Assembly (NCBI RefSeq): GCF_001854765.1
Contig: NZ_LJJE01000060.1
Location: 1-64,000, forward strand
From: Vibrio sonorensis
Lineage (GTDB): Bacteria; Pseudomonadota; Gammaproteobacteria; Enterobacterales; Vibrionaceae
Reading direction: 5' to 3'
Length of the DNA stretch: 64,000 nucleotides
Shown: positions 30,031 through 38,807 of the stretch, in pieces
Position numbering within the stretch: the stretch's first letter is position 1
Layout: each line of letters opens with the position of its first letter
Made by a program: the position numbers and the translations under genes
The notes under the pieces: generated by a model
Told to the model about the DNA's origin: nothing
What the model saw: the letters and a program-made list of their open reading frames with translations, nothing else
The model's database searches: none

Positions 30031-30527
30031 TTATTCCCCATAGCTAATACGATTTTTTGCAATCGCGTTTAATACTTTTTCAGTGTCTAAGATAGAGGCC
30101 CAAGGCATCAGCTCTGGTTCACATTCGATGATGTAGCTAGTGAGTTGATCTTTAACTACTTTTCTTAATTCATCTCCACGCCAAGGCTTGGCAATGTAAA
30201 AATCGAGCTAGAGTGGTTGATGGCTTCGACCGTATCTTCTAACCCTGCTTGACCAGTAAGAAGCAGTTTTCGACAGTTTTCTGTCTCCTCTTCTTGGGCC
30301 AGTTCAATCAGAAACTCTATGCCTGTTTGCTCTGGCATTATGTGGTCGCATAAAATTAATGCCAGAGGTGTCGACTCGTTGGCACAATCGGCAATGATAT
30401 CCTTGGCCTCTGCAACGGACTCTGCCGCTTCTACGACAAAGTGCTCTTCAAATTCATCTAGATCTTGGATAACGCTGTCTAAAACTTCGCGCTCATCGTC
30501 GACACAGAGAATTAAGTACTTATTCAT
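30031..30527 (-). CDS. Response regulator, single receiver domain with short C-terminal extension, one frame break
   Basis: This CheY-like receiver begins LILCVDDE. The phosphoacceptor is D61 (ALILCDHIMP), the conserved threonine is in KLLLTGQ, and after repair the lysine lies in IAKPW. The frame breaks near 30205-30210 (one C short). Repaired, VEAINHSSL continues as DFYIAKPWRGDEL and runs to 30031 for 165 residues with a tail of unknown role. It overlaps the upstream kinase gene by 4 bases (ATGA), so it is the likely phosphorylation partner. It has no DNA-binding domain, so its output is probably protein contact. Confidence 0.88.
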
Positions 30528-32485
30528 TGTTCACTCCTTAGGTGAAAAGAAGATGAAGGGTCTTGGTTACACGGCAACCAAACCGCCATAGTAGTGGATT
30601 GCTCTGGTGTGGACTCCACTTTAATCTCACCACCGTGTTGATTGACGATTTGCTGACAGACAGATAGCCCGATACCCAAGCCAAAATTGCCTTCTTTTTT
30701 GGTCGTAAAGTTCAAGGCGAAAATGCGTTCTTGTATCTCTTTGGGTATACCACTGCCATTGTCAGAAAAGCGAATAACCGCCCACTCTTGTCCATTGCGA
30801 TGTTCAATAGCACTTTTAATGGTCAGGCAACCTTTTGCAGGAAAGGCGTCAATCGCATTCGAAACTAAGTTTGTCCATACTTGTTGCAAAGCAATGGGTA
30901 GGCAAGATACAGGGGGCAACTCACCGTAATCCTTAATGACTTGGTGCATTTTTAATTTGCTTTCAAAGATGACTAATGTGTCCTCTATTCCCTCGTGCAA
31001 GTCGCATTCGTGGAAAGTTTCATCGTCTTGGCGGGCGTAGCCTTTAAGGCTTTTTACCATGTCGGCAATTCTTTGAGCGCACACATTGATAGAGCGAAGA
31101 GTGCTCCCTGCTAAATGGTAGTTTTCCAGCTCTTCGATATGTTGTTTGGCATGGTTGGGATCGCGGTCAAACAGATGAAGTAAGTCAGGGTCTTCTTCCA
31201 GCCCCATTTTAACCAGCTTTTTGGCGACTCGACGATCAGTAACCCTTTCTGATATGGATTTGGTTTTTTCACGTTCTGCTGCGGTAGATAAGGGGCTTGC
31301 CTCTAAAGCTCTTCTAAGTACGTCTGCGCCTTGAGCTAAATCTTGGTGATCACTCGGTCTAGACATCAAATGGTCAACACTGTTGCTCAAAGTTTCTGTT
31401 CCGCGCAGGATCGCAGCTATTGGGTTGTTAAGTTCATGAGCCACGCCAGCGACCAGTTGTCCTAACATCGCCATCTTTTCTCTCTCAATGAGTTGTTGAT
31501 GGGCGGATTCCAAAGACTCAAGTGTGTGCTGCAATTGAATTTTTGTAGTGATACTGCGCTGTAAACGACGATTGAAATGTCTCAACAGCAAGTTGGTGAA
31601 AAGCGGCAACAGTTCAGTGTGAGAATGCATGACTTTTGCAAATACTTCTCTGTCGAGCTTAATCACTTCGGTAGATGTCAAAGTAATCGCGGTGGAAAAG
31701 GAAGCCTCGCCAGTAACAAAAGACATGCCTCCAACAATGTTGCCTTTAGTATGTCGGACCACTTCGCGCTGAATGCCAAGTTCGTCTTTTTTATACAGGG
31801 CAACCTCTCCATCGGTAATGAACCACAAAAATCGATTGGCTTCTCCTTCTTTGGTGAGAAGGTGCTCAGGTGAGTATGTTCTTCTTGCCCTTGTCTCATC
31901 ACTTTTGTCAAAAAACTGATGAAGAGCATTGATCACGCGTTCGGCGAGCTCGCTATCGGTGAGTTTGTGGTGGTCGGAGATAAAACCTTCGCGGTAACTG
32001 CGCAATTTTTTGTCAATGTGAGCGCGAAGCAGCCTTTGATGTTCCAGTGTTTGACTATAGCTGAGCAGATTGTCTTTATCGTGCTCCATAACAAAGGTTG
32101 TCAGCTCTTTTTTGACAGTCTGATACACCAGCTTGTCTTGTAGCGGCTTGGTCAAACAGTGGTCAAGCCGGCCTTCATTGACGGCGGCCAAAATGGCTTG
32201 GATATCTTGACCACAGCTGAGCAGAATTTTTCGCGCCGTCTGAGTGTGTGGGATCTTGTCTAAATGGATCAGGAAATCGGCCCCATTGAACCCTTCGTCA
32301 TGAGCTGCGATCACAAGTGCAACGCTTTGCTCTTGATCTTGGCACCAAGTCAGGGTGTTGTGCGCTTCTTGCAATGTCGATGCGGAATAAAGGTCGAAGT
32401 GTCCAGTAAATGAACTCAATTCATCGCTTAGCTGTTGCGCACTTGTCGGGTTGTTGTCCAAACACAAAATGGCAAAGGGGTTCAA
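30524..32485 (-). CDS. Sensor histidine kinase with degenerate receiver and cyclic-nucleotide-binding domains
   Basis: This 653-residue soluble kinase has no membrane segment. Residues 1-125 are a receiver-like domain (FAILCLDNNP) in which the phosphoacceptor is Ala61 (VIAAHDE), aligned with D61 of its partner. About 190-330 is a CAP_ED-type domain (LLTKEGEANRFLWFITDGEVALYK, GGMSFVTGEASFST). A HisKA helix follows with phosphorylated H350 (GVAHELNNP), then an unusual insertion of about 90 residues before the second helix. The C-terminus is an HATPase (NLVSNAIDAFP, DNGSGIP, GLGIGLSVCQQIV). It overlaps the response regulator gene by 4 bases. A cyclic-nucleotide input and a phosphate-independent receiver function are inferred. 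Confidence 0.92.
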   Translation of the reverse strand: MNPFAILCLDNNPTSAQQLSDELSSFTGHFDLYSASTLQEAHNTLTWCQDQEQSVALVIAAHDEGFNGADFLIHLDKIPHTQTARKILLSCGQDIQAILAAVNEGRLDHCLTKPLQDKLVYQTVKKELTTFVMEHDKDNLLSYSQTLEHQRLLRAHIDKKLRSYREGFISDHHKLTDSELAERVINALHQFFDKSDETRARRTYSPEHLLTKEGEANRFLWFITDGEVALYKKDELGIQREVVRHTKGNIVGGMSFVTGEASFSTAITLTSTEVIKLDREVFAKVMHSHTELLPLFTNLLLRHFNRRLQRSITTKIQLQHTLESLESAHQQLIEREKMAMLGQLVAGVAHELNNPIAAILRGTETLSNSVDHLMSRPSDHQDLAQGADVLRRALEASPLSTAAEREKTKSISERVTDRRVAKKLVKMGLEEDPDLLHLFDRDPNHAKQHIEELENYHLAGSTLRSINVCAQRIADMVKSLKGYARQDDETFHECDLHEGIEDTLVIFESKLKMHQVIKDYGELPPVSCLPIALQQVWTNLVSNAIDAFPAKGCLTIKSAIEHRNGQEWAVIRFSDNGSGIPKEIQERIFALNFTTKKEGNFGLGIGLSVCQQIVNQHGGEIKVESTPEQSTTMAVWLPCNQDPSSSFHLRSEQ

Positions 32486-32668
32486 CGTATCCTCTCAAAT
32501 CAGCGGTTTACTCGTTATCACCTTAACAGGCAGGGGAGGGTTTTGCTGAGAGCTGGGTTCGAGATTTGTTTGCGACTCATACGAAATTTAGCCAAGGTCA
32601 CATTAGACTGAAAAAATGCACCGATTTTGTTGTAGACTAGGAGAAAATCTCAGTAAGAACATGAAATT

Positions 32669-33931
32669 ATGCATGAACTAAAAAAATACGGAGCCATCGG
32701 TGGTGGTATATCTCTTCTTTTGTGTTGGCCCTTAGCCGTAGGACAAATCGGAGAGAGCGTTATTACCGACGGAATGAAGCAACTAAACAATAGTTCTGTT
32801 TCCGGTGAGCTAGTCAGCTATGACCGCGGCTACTTGTCATCAAAAGTGACGACTCAGTTTTCAGTGACCGACCCTATGTTGTTAGAGCAACTCACTACAG
32901 ACGGTTTACCTACGGAGTACACGGTTGTCAGTGAAGTTAAACACGGGCTAGTCAGCTTAACTTCGGTTTCAAAGATAGAAGACTTTAACGAGCTGCCACT
33001 AACGATAACCACAAAAACTCAACTCAACGGAGATACGGACTTTAAGGTTGTGCTCGACCAGTGGTCCACGGTTATCGAAGCGGAAGAAAATGCTGCTGTT
33101 GAAGTGGCTAAATCAACCATCAGTGGACACCTCACCACCACTGGCGATATGACATTCGACTTTGATGTGCCTTTGGTCAATGTTCAGTTTCATTCAGGAG
33201 AGAGTGTCAGGCTCGAAAACTGGTTAGGTGAAGGACAAGGAAAATACACGGGTGCATTTTGGCTTGGCAGTCAGTCCTATCAAATCAAATCGTTGAAAGC
33301 GCTCGATCTCAATGATGCGGTGCAATTCCAAATGGATAACACCTCGTATGTTTTGAATACGTCTGTAGATGAGTCCACATCTCGTCTTGATAGCAAGCAC
33401 GCGATAGCGATTGAATCGATAAAAGCGCCGGATGCCACCATCAGTGACTTTGCTCTTGATGTCTCTTTTGGCGACATCGACAACCAATCTCTTACCGAGC
33501 TTTACGATCTGTATGCACACAATTCAATATTGAGTGAATCCGACATTGAAAAAGCGGTACCTATGGTGGAGACCTTGTTGGAGAAAGGGTTCTATTTGGC
33601 GATGGAACGCTTAGAGCTCAAGGTGGACGATGGCCAGTTTAAGACTCATTGGAAAGTCGCTGTACCAGAAGGCACAACAGGTATTGCACATGACCCGATG
33701 CAAATCGTTCCGGCGTTGGTTGGCAATATGGATACCTTTGTCTCCGACGAGCTGGTGGCTAACTATCCTTTTGTGCGTCAAACCGTCGACGAGGGCTTAG
33801 TTATGGAATTTGTAGAGCAAATTCAGGGTGGTTATGGGATGAAAGCCGACCTAAAAGATGGAAAACTGATCTTTAGCAACGGACAAGAGATCCCCGTATT
33901 TGCTTTGTTAATGCCACTGTTGCTTCAATAA
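32669..33931 (+). CDS. DUF945 (YdgA-like) family protein
   Basis: This 420-residue protein has one N-terminal membrane segment (about residues 9-26), followed by a long periplasmic beta-rich region. The opening hydrophobic helix and the VSYDRGYLSSKVTTQFSV-type stretch fit DUF945 (E. coli YdgA). The family's function is unknown. It sits alone between the divergent kinase gene and serC, with its own terminator. Confidence 0.87.
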   Translation: MHELKKYGAIGGGISLLLCWPLAVGQIGESVITDGMKQLNNSSVSGELVSYDRGYLSSKVTTQFSVTDPMLLEQLTTDGLPTEYTVVSEVKHGLVSLTSVSKIEDFNELPLTITTKTQLNGDTDFKVVLDQWSTVIEAEENAAVEVAKSTISGHLTTTGDMTFDFDVPLVNVQFHSGESVRLENWLGEGQGKYTGAFWLGSQSYQIKSLKALDLNDAVQFQMDNTSYVLNTSVDESTSRLDSKHAIAIESIKAPDATISDFALDVSFGDIDNQSLTELYDLYAHNSILSESDIEKAVPMVETLLEKGFYLAMERLELKVDDGQFKTHWKVAVPEGTTGIAHDPMQIVPALVGNMDTFVSDELVANYPFVRQTVDEGLVMEFVEQIQGGYGMKADLKDGKLIFSNGQEIPVFALLMPLLLQ

Positions 33932-33957
33932 CAATGGCAAAAAAACGTTACTGACAG

Positions 33958-33985
33958 AAAAAAGAGGTCTAAAGACCTCTTTTTT
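33958..33985 (+). terminator. Intrinsic terminator after the DUF945 gene
   Basis: AAAAAAGAGGTCT / AGACCTCTTTTTT with a two-base loop. Confidence 0.85.
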
Positions 33986-34054
33986 GTTTTTATATGCTCA
34001 AAAAAGTGGTATTAATCACATTAATCTAATTAAGAGCAAGGAGCAGAGTAAGTC

Positions 34055-35149
34055 ATGGGCGATACCAAGGACATCATTTTTAACTTTAGTGCGGGTCCCG
34101 CAGCGCTGCCAAAACCAGTGATGGAGCAAGCTCAGTCAGAGTTTATCGACTGGAATAACTTGGGCACATCGGTGATGGAGATCAGTCACCGTAGTAAGTC
34201 GTTTATCGAAGTCGCAGAACAAGCAGAAGCAGACTTAAGAGATTTGTTAGATATTCCAGCGAACTATAAAGTGCTGTTTTGCCAAGGTGGTGCTCGTGCT
34301 CAGTTTGCTGCTGTACCTCTTAACTTGCTAGGTGGCAAAAACAAAGCTTCCTACATCGATGCTGGTTACTGGGCAGAAAGTGCGATTGCCGAAGCGAAAA
34401 AATACTGTGATGTTGACGTATTTAAAGCTAAAACTGAAATTGATGGCAAGCTTGCCGTTCACCCTGCATCCGACTGGAAAATTGACTCAGAAGCGGCTTA
34501 CGTTCACTTCTGTCCAAATGAGACTATCGACGGAATAGAGATCTCTGATCTTCCGCAAACAGATAAGCCAATTATTGCCGACATGTCTTCCAACATTCTT
34601 TCTCGTAAAATTGACGTGTCTAAGTACGGCGTAATTTATGCGGGAGCGCAAAAGAACATCGGGCCATCAGGTCTATGCATTGCCATTGTGCGTGATGATT
34701 TGTTAGAACTTGCAAGTGATCTACTTCCTAGCTTTATTAGCTACAAAGTACTGGCAGCGAAAGACTCTATGTTCAATACGCCACCAACATTTGCGTGGTA
34801 CTTATCGGGGTTGGTGTTTAAGTGGCTTAAAGCGCAAGGCGGCGTCGCGGCGATCGAAGAGTTGAACAAGAAAAAAGCTCAGCTTTTATACAGCTATATC
34901 GATAACTCAGATTTTTACGTTAACAACGTACATAGCGACAACCGTTCTCGTATGAACGTTCCGTTTCAGTTAAGCAAGCCAGAACTGGATGCTCAGTTCC
35001 TCGAACTTGCTGAGCAGCGCGGTCTCGTTGCACTTAAAGGACACCGAGCTGTTGGTGGCATGCGCGCATCCATCTACAATGCGATGCCACTAGAGGGAGT
35101 TCAAGCTTTAGTCGACTTTATGCGAGAGTTTGAAGCAGAAAACGCCTAA
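34055..35149 (+). CDS. serC: Phosphoserine aminotransferase
   Basis: This 364-residue class V PLP aminotransferase transfers an amino group from glutamate to 3-phosphohydroxypyruvate in serine biosynthesis, and also acts in pyridoxal phosphate synthesis. Visible are FSAGPAALP near the N-terminus, the PLP lysine K200 in [13 protein letters not shown], and the C-terminal [23 protein letters not shown]. The length matches E. coli SerC (362). The start at 34055 follows AAGGAGCAGAG. It is monocistronic here, with a terminator before the chemosensory operon. Confidence 0.96.
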   Translation: MGDTKDIIFNFSAGPAALPKPVMEQAQSEFIDWNNLGTSVMEISHRSKSFIEVAEQAEADLRDLLDIPANYKVLFCQGGARAQFAAVPLNLLGGKNKASYIDAGYWAESAIAEAKKYCDVDVFKAKTEIDGKLAVHPASDWKIDSEAAYVHFCPNETIDGIEISDLPQTDKPIIADMSSNILSRKIDVSKYGVIYAGAQKNIGPSGLCIAIVRDDLLELASDLLPSFISYKVLAAKDSMFNTPPTFAWYLSGLVFKWLKAQGGVAAIEELNKKKAQLLYSYIDNSDFYVNNVHSDNRSRMNVPFQLSKPELDAQFLELAEQRGLVALKGHRAVGGMRASIYNAMPLEGVQALVDFMREFEAENA

Positions 35150-35170
35150 CGTTATTTACGACTTGCTCAG

Positions 35171-35200
35171 AGCCGAAGACTTGTTCTTCGGCTTTTTCTT
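35171..35200 (+). terminator. Intrinsic terminator after serC
   Basis: A 9-bp stem AGCCGAAGA / TCTTCGGCT is followed by TTTTCTTTT. Confidence 0.85.
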
Positions 35201-35350
35201 TTGTAGCGGATTTGAAAACCACCTCTGAGTCTTACCTTGTGCAACTTTTGTAAAGTCCCTCTAATTCTTCATTAATTCCTCCTTATTAATTCATTTCTCA
35301 ATATTTTGGACTAGGCTTTTTACTAATGGGGCTCCATAGGGAAAGAGTGT

Positions 35351-35953
35351 GTGAAAGTCGCTATCTCTGCTGGCGTAATTTTTATCGGTATCGCAATTAT
35401 TGAGTCAGTGTTACTGGGTGTGAACCTGATGACACTGTTAACTAGTGCATTGATCACCGTTTTTGTATTGGCACTTTACGGATATGCATTACGAGAGAGT
35501 GAAGAATCAAGTAAGCCTCCAGTTGAATCACTCGAACAGCAACTTATTCCCCACCTCAGTAGACAGTTGGAATCCAGCTACCAGTTTTCGTCAGCCGCAA
35601 TTCAGCATTTGACGGAAAAAATTATCGAGCTACAGCACTGTACTGACGCGACGATCAATGAAATGTCTCAAAGGGAACCAAACAGGGAAAAAGTAGAGCA
35701 GCAGTTAAAAAAAATAAGACGCTTACAGCAAGAAATTATCGTATTGGCCCAGTTTGGCGACCGGCTACAGCAGAAGTTAGCTGGCGTTATGGAAGGGATG
35801 GAAGTGATCGCCAATGAACTTAGGCATTACGACAAAGATAACCCAAATTGGGATGAATCTAAGGTACGGGATGCACTACTGCTGATCGAGCAGCGTACAA
35901 AAAGTGAAGATAAAAAAGAACCTCATCAGGAAGGCAGCGTCACCTATTTTTGA
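35351..35953 (+). CDS. Membrane-anchored coiled-coil protein, first gene of the chemosensory operon
   Basis: This 200-residue protein has two hydrophobic segments (about 5-23 and 26-46) then a cytoplasmic region of heptad-like helices (LEQQLIPHLSRQLESSYQF, VEQQLKKIRRLQQEIIVL). It resembles no named chemotaxis protein I know. Its stop sits 14 bases before cheY, so it is probably co-transcribed. The layout, a short membrane hairpin with a coiled coil, would suit a scaffold or a partner of receptors. The start is the GTG at 35351 after GGGAAAGAGTGT. Confidence 0.8.
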   Translation: MKVAISAGVIFIGIAIIESVLLGVNLMTLLTSALITVFVLALYGYALRESEESSKPPVESLEQQLIPHLSRQLESSYQFSSAAIQHLTEKIIELQHCTDATINEMSQREPNREKVEQQLKKIRRLQQEIIVLAQFGDRLQQKLAGVMEGMEVIANELRHYDKDNPNWDESKVRDALLLIEQRTKSEDKKEPHQEGSVTYF

Positions 35954-35967
35954 CCAAAGGTAAACAG

Positions 35968-36336
35968 ATGAAGAAAACAATATTAATTGTGGATGACTCA
36001 GAATCATTAAGACAAGTGGTCAATATTGCTCTATCTGGAGCGGGATTTCAGGTGTTGGAAGCCCGCGATGGCGTGGAGGGATTAGCCAAGCTTGATGGAA
36101 GTAAAGTGCATTTGATCATCAGCGATGTAAACATGCCAAATATGAACGGTATCGACTTTGTAAAGCAGGTTAAAACCTTACCTAAGTATAAGTTTACCCC
36201 GATCATTATGCTGACTACCGAAACACAGGAATACTTAATGGAAGAGAGTAGAAAGGCCGGAGCAAAAGCTTGGATGGTGAAGCCATTTAAGCCCGATCAA
36301 ATGCTGCAAGCGGTTTCAAAAATACTCTCTTGTTAG
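35968..36336 (+). CDS. cheY: CheY-type response regulator
   Basis: This 122-residue single receiver has the acidic pair in ILIVDDSESLRQ, phosphoacceptor D53 (LIISDVNMPNMNG), Thr in MLTTETQ, and Lys in WMVKPFKPDQ. It is the probable phosphorylation target of the operon's CheA. The ATG at 35968 after AAAGGTAAACAG is preferred over a TTG at 35950 that would overlap the upstream gene. Whether it acts on a flagellar motor or another target cannot be read from sequence. Confidence 0.93.
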   Translation: MKKTILIVDDSESLRQVVNIALSGAGFQVLEARDGVEGLAKLDGSKVHLIISDVNMPNMNGIDFVKQVKTLPKYKFTPIIMLTTETQEYLMEESRKAGAKAWMVKPFKPDQMLQAVSKILSC

Positions 36337-36343
36337 GTGATGT

Positions 36344-36628
36344 ATGGAAGAGCAAACCTACATGCTTCCAGAAGAACTCAGTATCTATGAAGTGACCGAT
36401 GTGTACCAAGAGCTAAGGGTTCTGCTAGAAAGTGAGCAAAAGCTTGTTTTGGATGCTTCGGCGGTTGAAGAGATCGACAGCGCGGGCATTCAACTATTGG
36501 TCTGGTTTTCACGCTGGGCGGAGAACAGAGGTATCGATTCTCCTATTATTGCGATGAGCGATAAAGTCGCGCATTTCCAATCTATGTTTAGCATGCACTG
36601 GACATCGGCTGGAGGCAGCAATGAGTAA
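36344..36628 (+). CDS. STAS-domain protein (anti-sigma-factor-antagonist-like)
   Basis: This 94-residue STAS-fold protein has the switch helix EEIDSAGIQLLVWFSR, with S46 in the place of the phosphorylated serine of SpoIIAA-type antagonists. It lies between cheY and cheA, its end overlapping cheA by 8 bases. Some chemosensory operons carry such a gene; here its partner kinase or binding target is unknown. No anti-sigma kinase is seen nearby, so CheA-linked signalling or an allosteric role is a guess. Confidence 0.9.
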   Translation: MEEQTYMLPEELSIYEVTDVYQELRVLLESEQKLVLDASAVEEIDSAGIQLLVWFSRWAENRGIDSPIIAMSDKVAHFQSMFSMHWTSAGGSNE

Positions 36629-38780
36629 CGAACTCAACGGCGCATTAAAAACCTTTATCAACGAAGCGTTAGAGCTATTGGAGGATGTAGAGCAAACGCT
36701 TTTGGATTGCGACCACTTAGATGCCAGTACAACAGATCTGCTATTTAGAAACATTCACACCATTAAAGGAAGCGCAGGACTGTTTGGTTTAACCGAGCTC
36801 GTTGCCTTGGCCCACAAAGTGGAATCACTGCTCGACAGAATTAGAACCAATCAACTGGAAGGCAACCCAGAGCTGATTGATTTACTGATAGAAAGTGGCG
36901 ATCAACTCAAGAAACAGGTTTTAGATCTACAGGATGGAGAAAGCAATCTAATTTCGTCCCATTCAGAGGTTAATGCGCTTATTGATAAACTGGATACGTG
37001 GCTTCCAGAAGAACCCGACCCCATATCTAAACCAGCGCCGAAAAAGCACATTGAAGGAAATGTGTTGTCTGGTGTTTGGCATATTTCATTCCGCCCACTG
37101 GAAACGGTATTTAAAGATGGGCTGGACCCGATTTCGTTTATTAATTACCTCAGTAACTTAGGGGAAGTCGTCGAAGCGAGAATGGTTTTAGACGAGCTGG
37201 ATAAAAACCTCGAACAATTTGATCCAGAAGTCTGTTACCTGGGCTTTGAAATTCGTTTTAGAGGCGCCGTTACCCGAAACCAATTAATGGAAGTGTTTGA
37301 ATTTATTCAAAACGATGCACAAATCATTCTAATCCCACCCAATAGCCAAATAGAGCAATATCTAGAGCTGATTCGCCGCCTGCCGGAAGCCGACCACAAA
37401 ATCGGTGAAATACTGCTGCAAGTAGGGGCGATTACAGAGCAAGAATTGAACTCTGGATTAAAGAGCCAAAAAAAAGTTGCCGAAGCGACCAATCGCCAGC
37501 CACTTCTTGGTCAAGTGATGCAACAAGAGCAAAAACTACCCGAAGAAGTGCTCAACGCGGCTCTTAAAAAGCAACAACCCGCGATCAAACCAGCAAAAAC
37601 ACTCAGAGTTGAAGCCGATAAGCTCGATAGACTGATTGATTTGGTGGGAGAGATGGTGATAACTGGCGCGAGAACCAGCCTCCTCGCCCACGAGACGGGA
37701 AGTGAACCTTTGACAGAGGCAATGGCACAACTTGAACGCCTAGTTGAGAGTATTCGCGACAGCTCTTTACAGCTTCGAATGGTGCAAATTGGCGACACGT
37801 TTAACAAGTACAAACGGGTAGTAAAAGACACCTCCGCTGAGTTGGGTAAGCAGGTTGAACTAGTGGTGAGCGGGGCTGAAACTGAGCTGGATAAAACCTT
37901 TGTCGAAAAGCTGAGTGATCCCCTGACCCATTTAGTCAGAAATGCCATAGATCACGGAATAGAAAGTCACGAAGAACGGGTAATAAACGGCAAACCAGCC
38001 ACGGGAATGATTCGGCTAAATGCGTTCCATGACTCTGGATCAATCGTGATAGAAGTGATTGATGACGGCAGGGGGATCGATGAAGAAAAGGTGTTAAAAA
38101 GAGCTACGGAAAAAGGTTTGATAGCAGCGAAAAGCTCGTTATCAGCTCGTGACATTCGCCAATTAATATTCGAGCCCGGCTTTTCCACTAGAGACGAAGT
38201 GACCGATCTCTCGGGGCGCGGTGTCGGAATGGATGTCGTAAAGCGCAATATTGAAATGTTGCGAGGAAACATAGAACTGGAAACACGTGCAGGACAAGGC
38301 AGTCGAGTCTCTATCCGATTACCCCTAACGCTGTCGATTATTGATGGTTTTATGTTCCAAGTCGGAGATGGCGATTATGTAATCCCCCTGGACAATGTTG
38401 TTGAGTGCTTGGAGTTACAAGAAATCGCTGACCCCGAATCATTACAAAAACAGTTTGTGAATTTGCGTGAAGAGGTACTGCCTTTTGTGCGCTTGTCAGA
38501 ATGGTTTGGTATAGAGGCGACAAGCAGTTTCGAAGAAGAAGCGCTTATCGTTGTGCAATTTGGGTCTTTTCGCGCAGGGCTTGTGGTCGATGCGTTAAAA
38601 GGTGAGTTTCAAACGGTAGTTAAGCCACTGGGCCCCTTGTTTGAAGGACTAAAAGGGGTGAGTGGAGCGACCATCTTGGGAAGCGGTGACGTGGCAGTCA
38701 TCTTGGATATTTTCGCTCTTATTCAAACGGCTTTAAACCAAAACGATCGAATCAATGTAGAGCGTTTTAATCAGTCATAG
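36621..38780 (+). CDS. cheA: Chemotaxis histidine kinase CheA with MshEN-like motifs
   Basis: This 719-residue kinase has an N-terminal HPt with phosphorylated H46 (NIHTIKGSAGLFG). A middle domain (about 150-245, FRPLETVFKDGLDP) is followed by two helix motifs at 260-283 and 295-318 that resemble the c-di-GMP-binding MshEN pattern, the first much better than the second. Then come a dimerisation domain (about 330-400, KLDRLIDLVGEMVI), the ATPase (NAIDHGIESH, GRGVGMDVVK) and a CheW-like C-terminus (LSIIDGFMFQVGDGDYVIPL). Phosphate passes from CheA to the operon's CheY and CheB. It overlaps the STAS gene and is followed by the receptor gene. Confidence 0.94.
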   Translation: MSNELNGALKTFINEALELLEDVEQTLLDCDHLDASTTDLLFRNIHTIKGSAGLFGLTELVALAHKVESLLDRIRTNQLEGNPELIDLLIESGDQLKKQVLDLQDGESNLISSHSEVNALIDKLDTWLPEEPDPISKPAPKKHIEGNVLSGVWHISFRPLETVFKDGLDPISFINYLSNLGEVVEARMVLDELDKNLEQFDPEVCYLGFEIRFRGAVTRNQLMEVFEFIQNDAQIILIPPNSQIEQYLELIRRLPEADHKIGEILLQVGAITEQELNSGLKSQKKVAEATNRQPLLGQVMQQEQKLPEEVLNAALKKQQPAIKPAKTLRVEADKLDRLIDLVGEMVITGARTSLLAHETGSEPLTEAMAQLERLVESIRDSSLQLRMVQIGDTFNKYKRVVKDTSAELGKQVELVVSGAETELDKTFVEKLSDPLTHLVRNAIDHGIESHEERVINGKPATGMIRLNAFHDSGSIVIEVIDDGRGIDEEKVLKRATEKGLIAAKSSLSARDIRQLIFEPGFSTRDEVTDLSGRGVGMDVVKRNIEMLRGNIELETRAGQGSRVSIRLPLTLSIIDGFMFQVGDGDYVIPLDNVVECLELQEIADPESLQKQFVNLREEVLPFVRLSEWFGIEATSSFEEEALIVVQFGSFRAGLVVDALKGEFQTVVKPLGPLFEGLKGVSGATILGSGDVAVILDIFALIQTALNQNDRINVERFNQS

Positions 38781-38807
38781 CGACTGCTTAAAACAGGGGG
38801 ACTCGAA

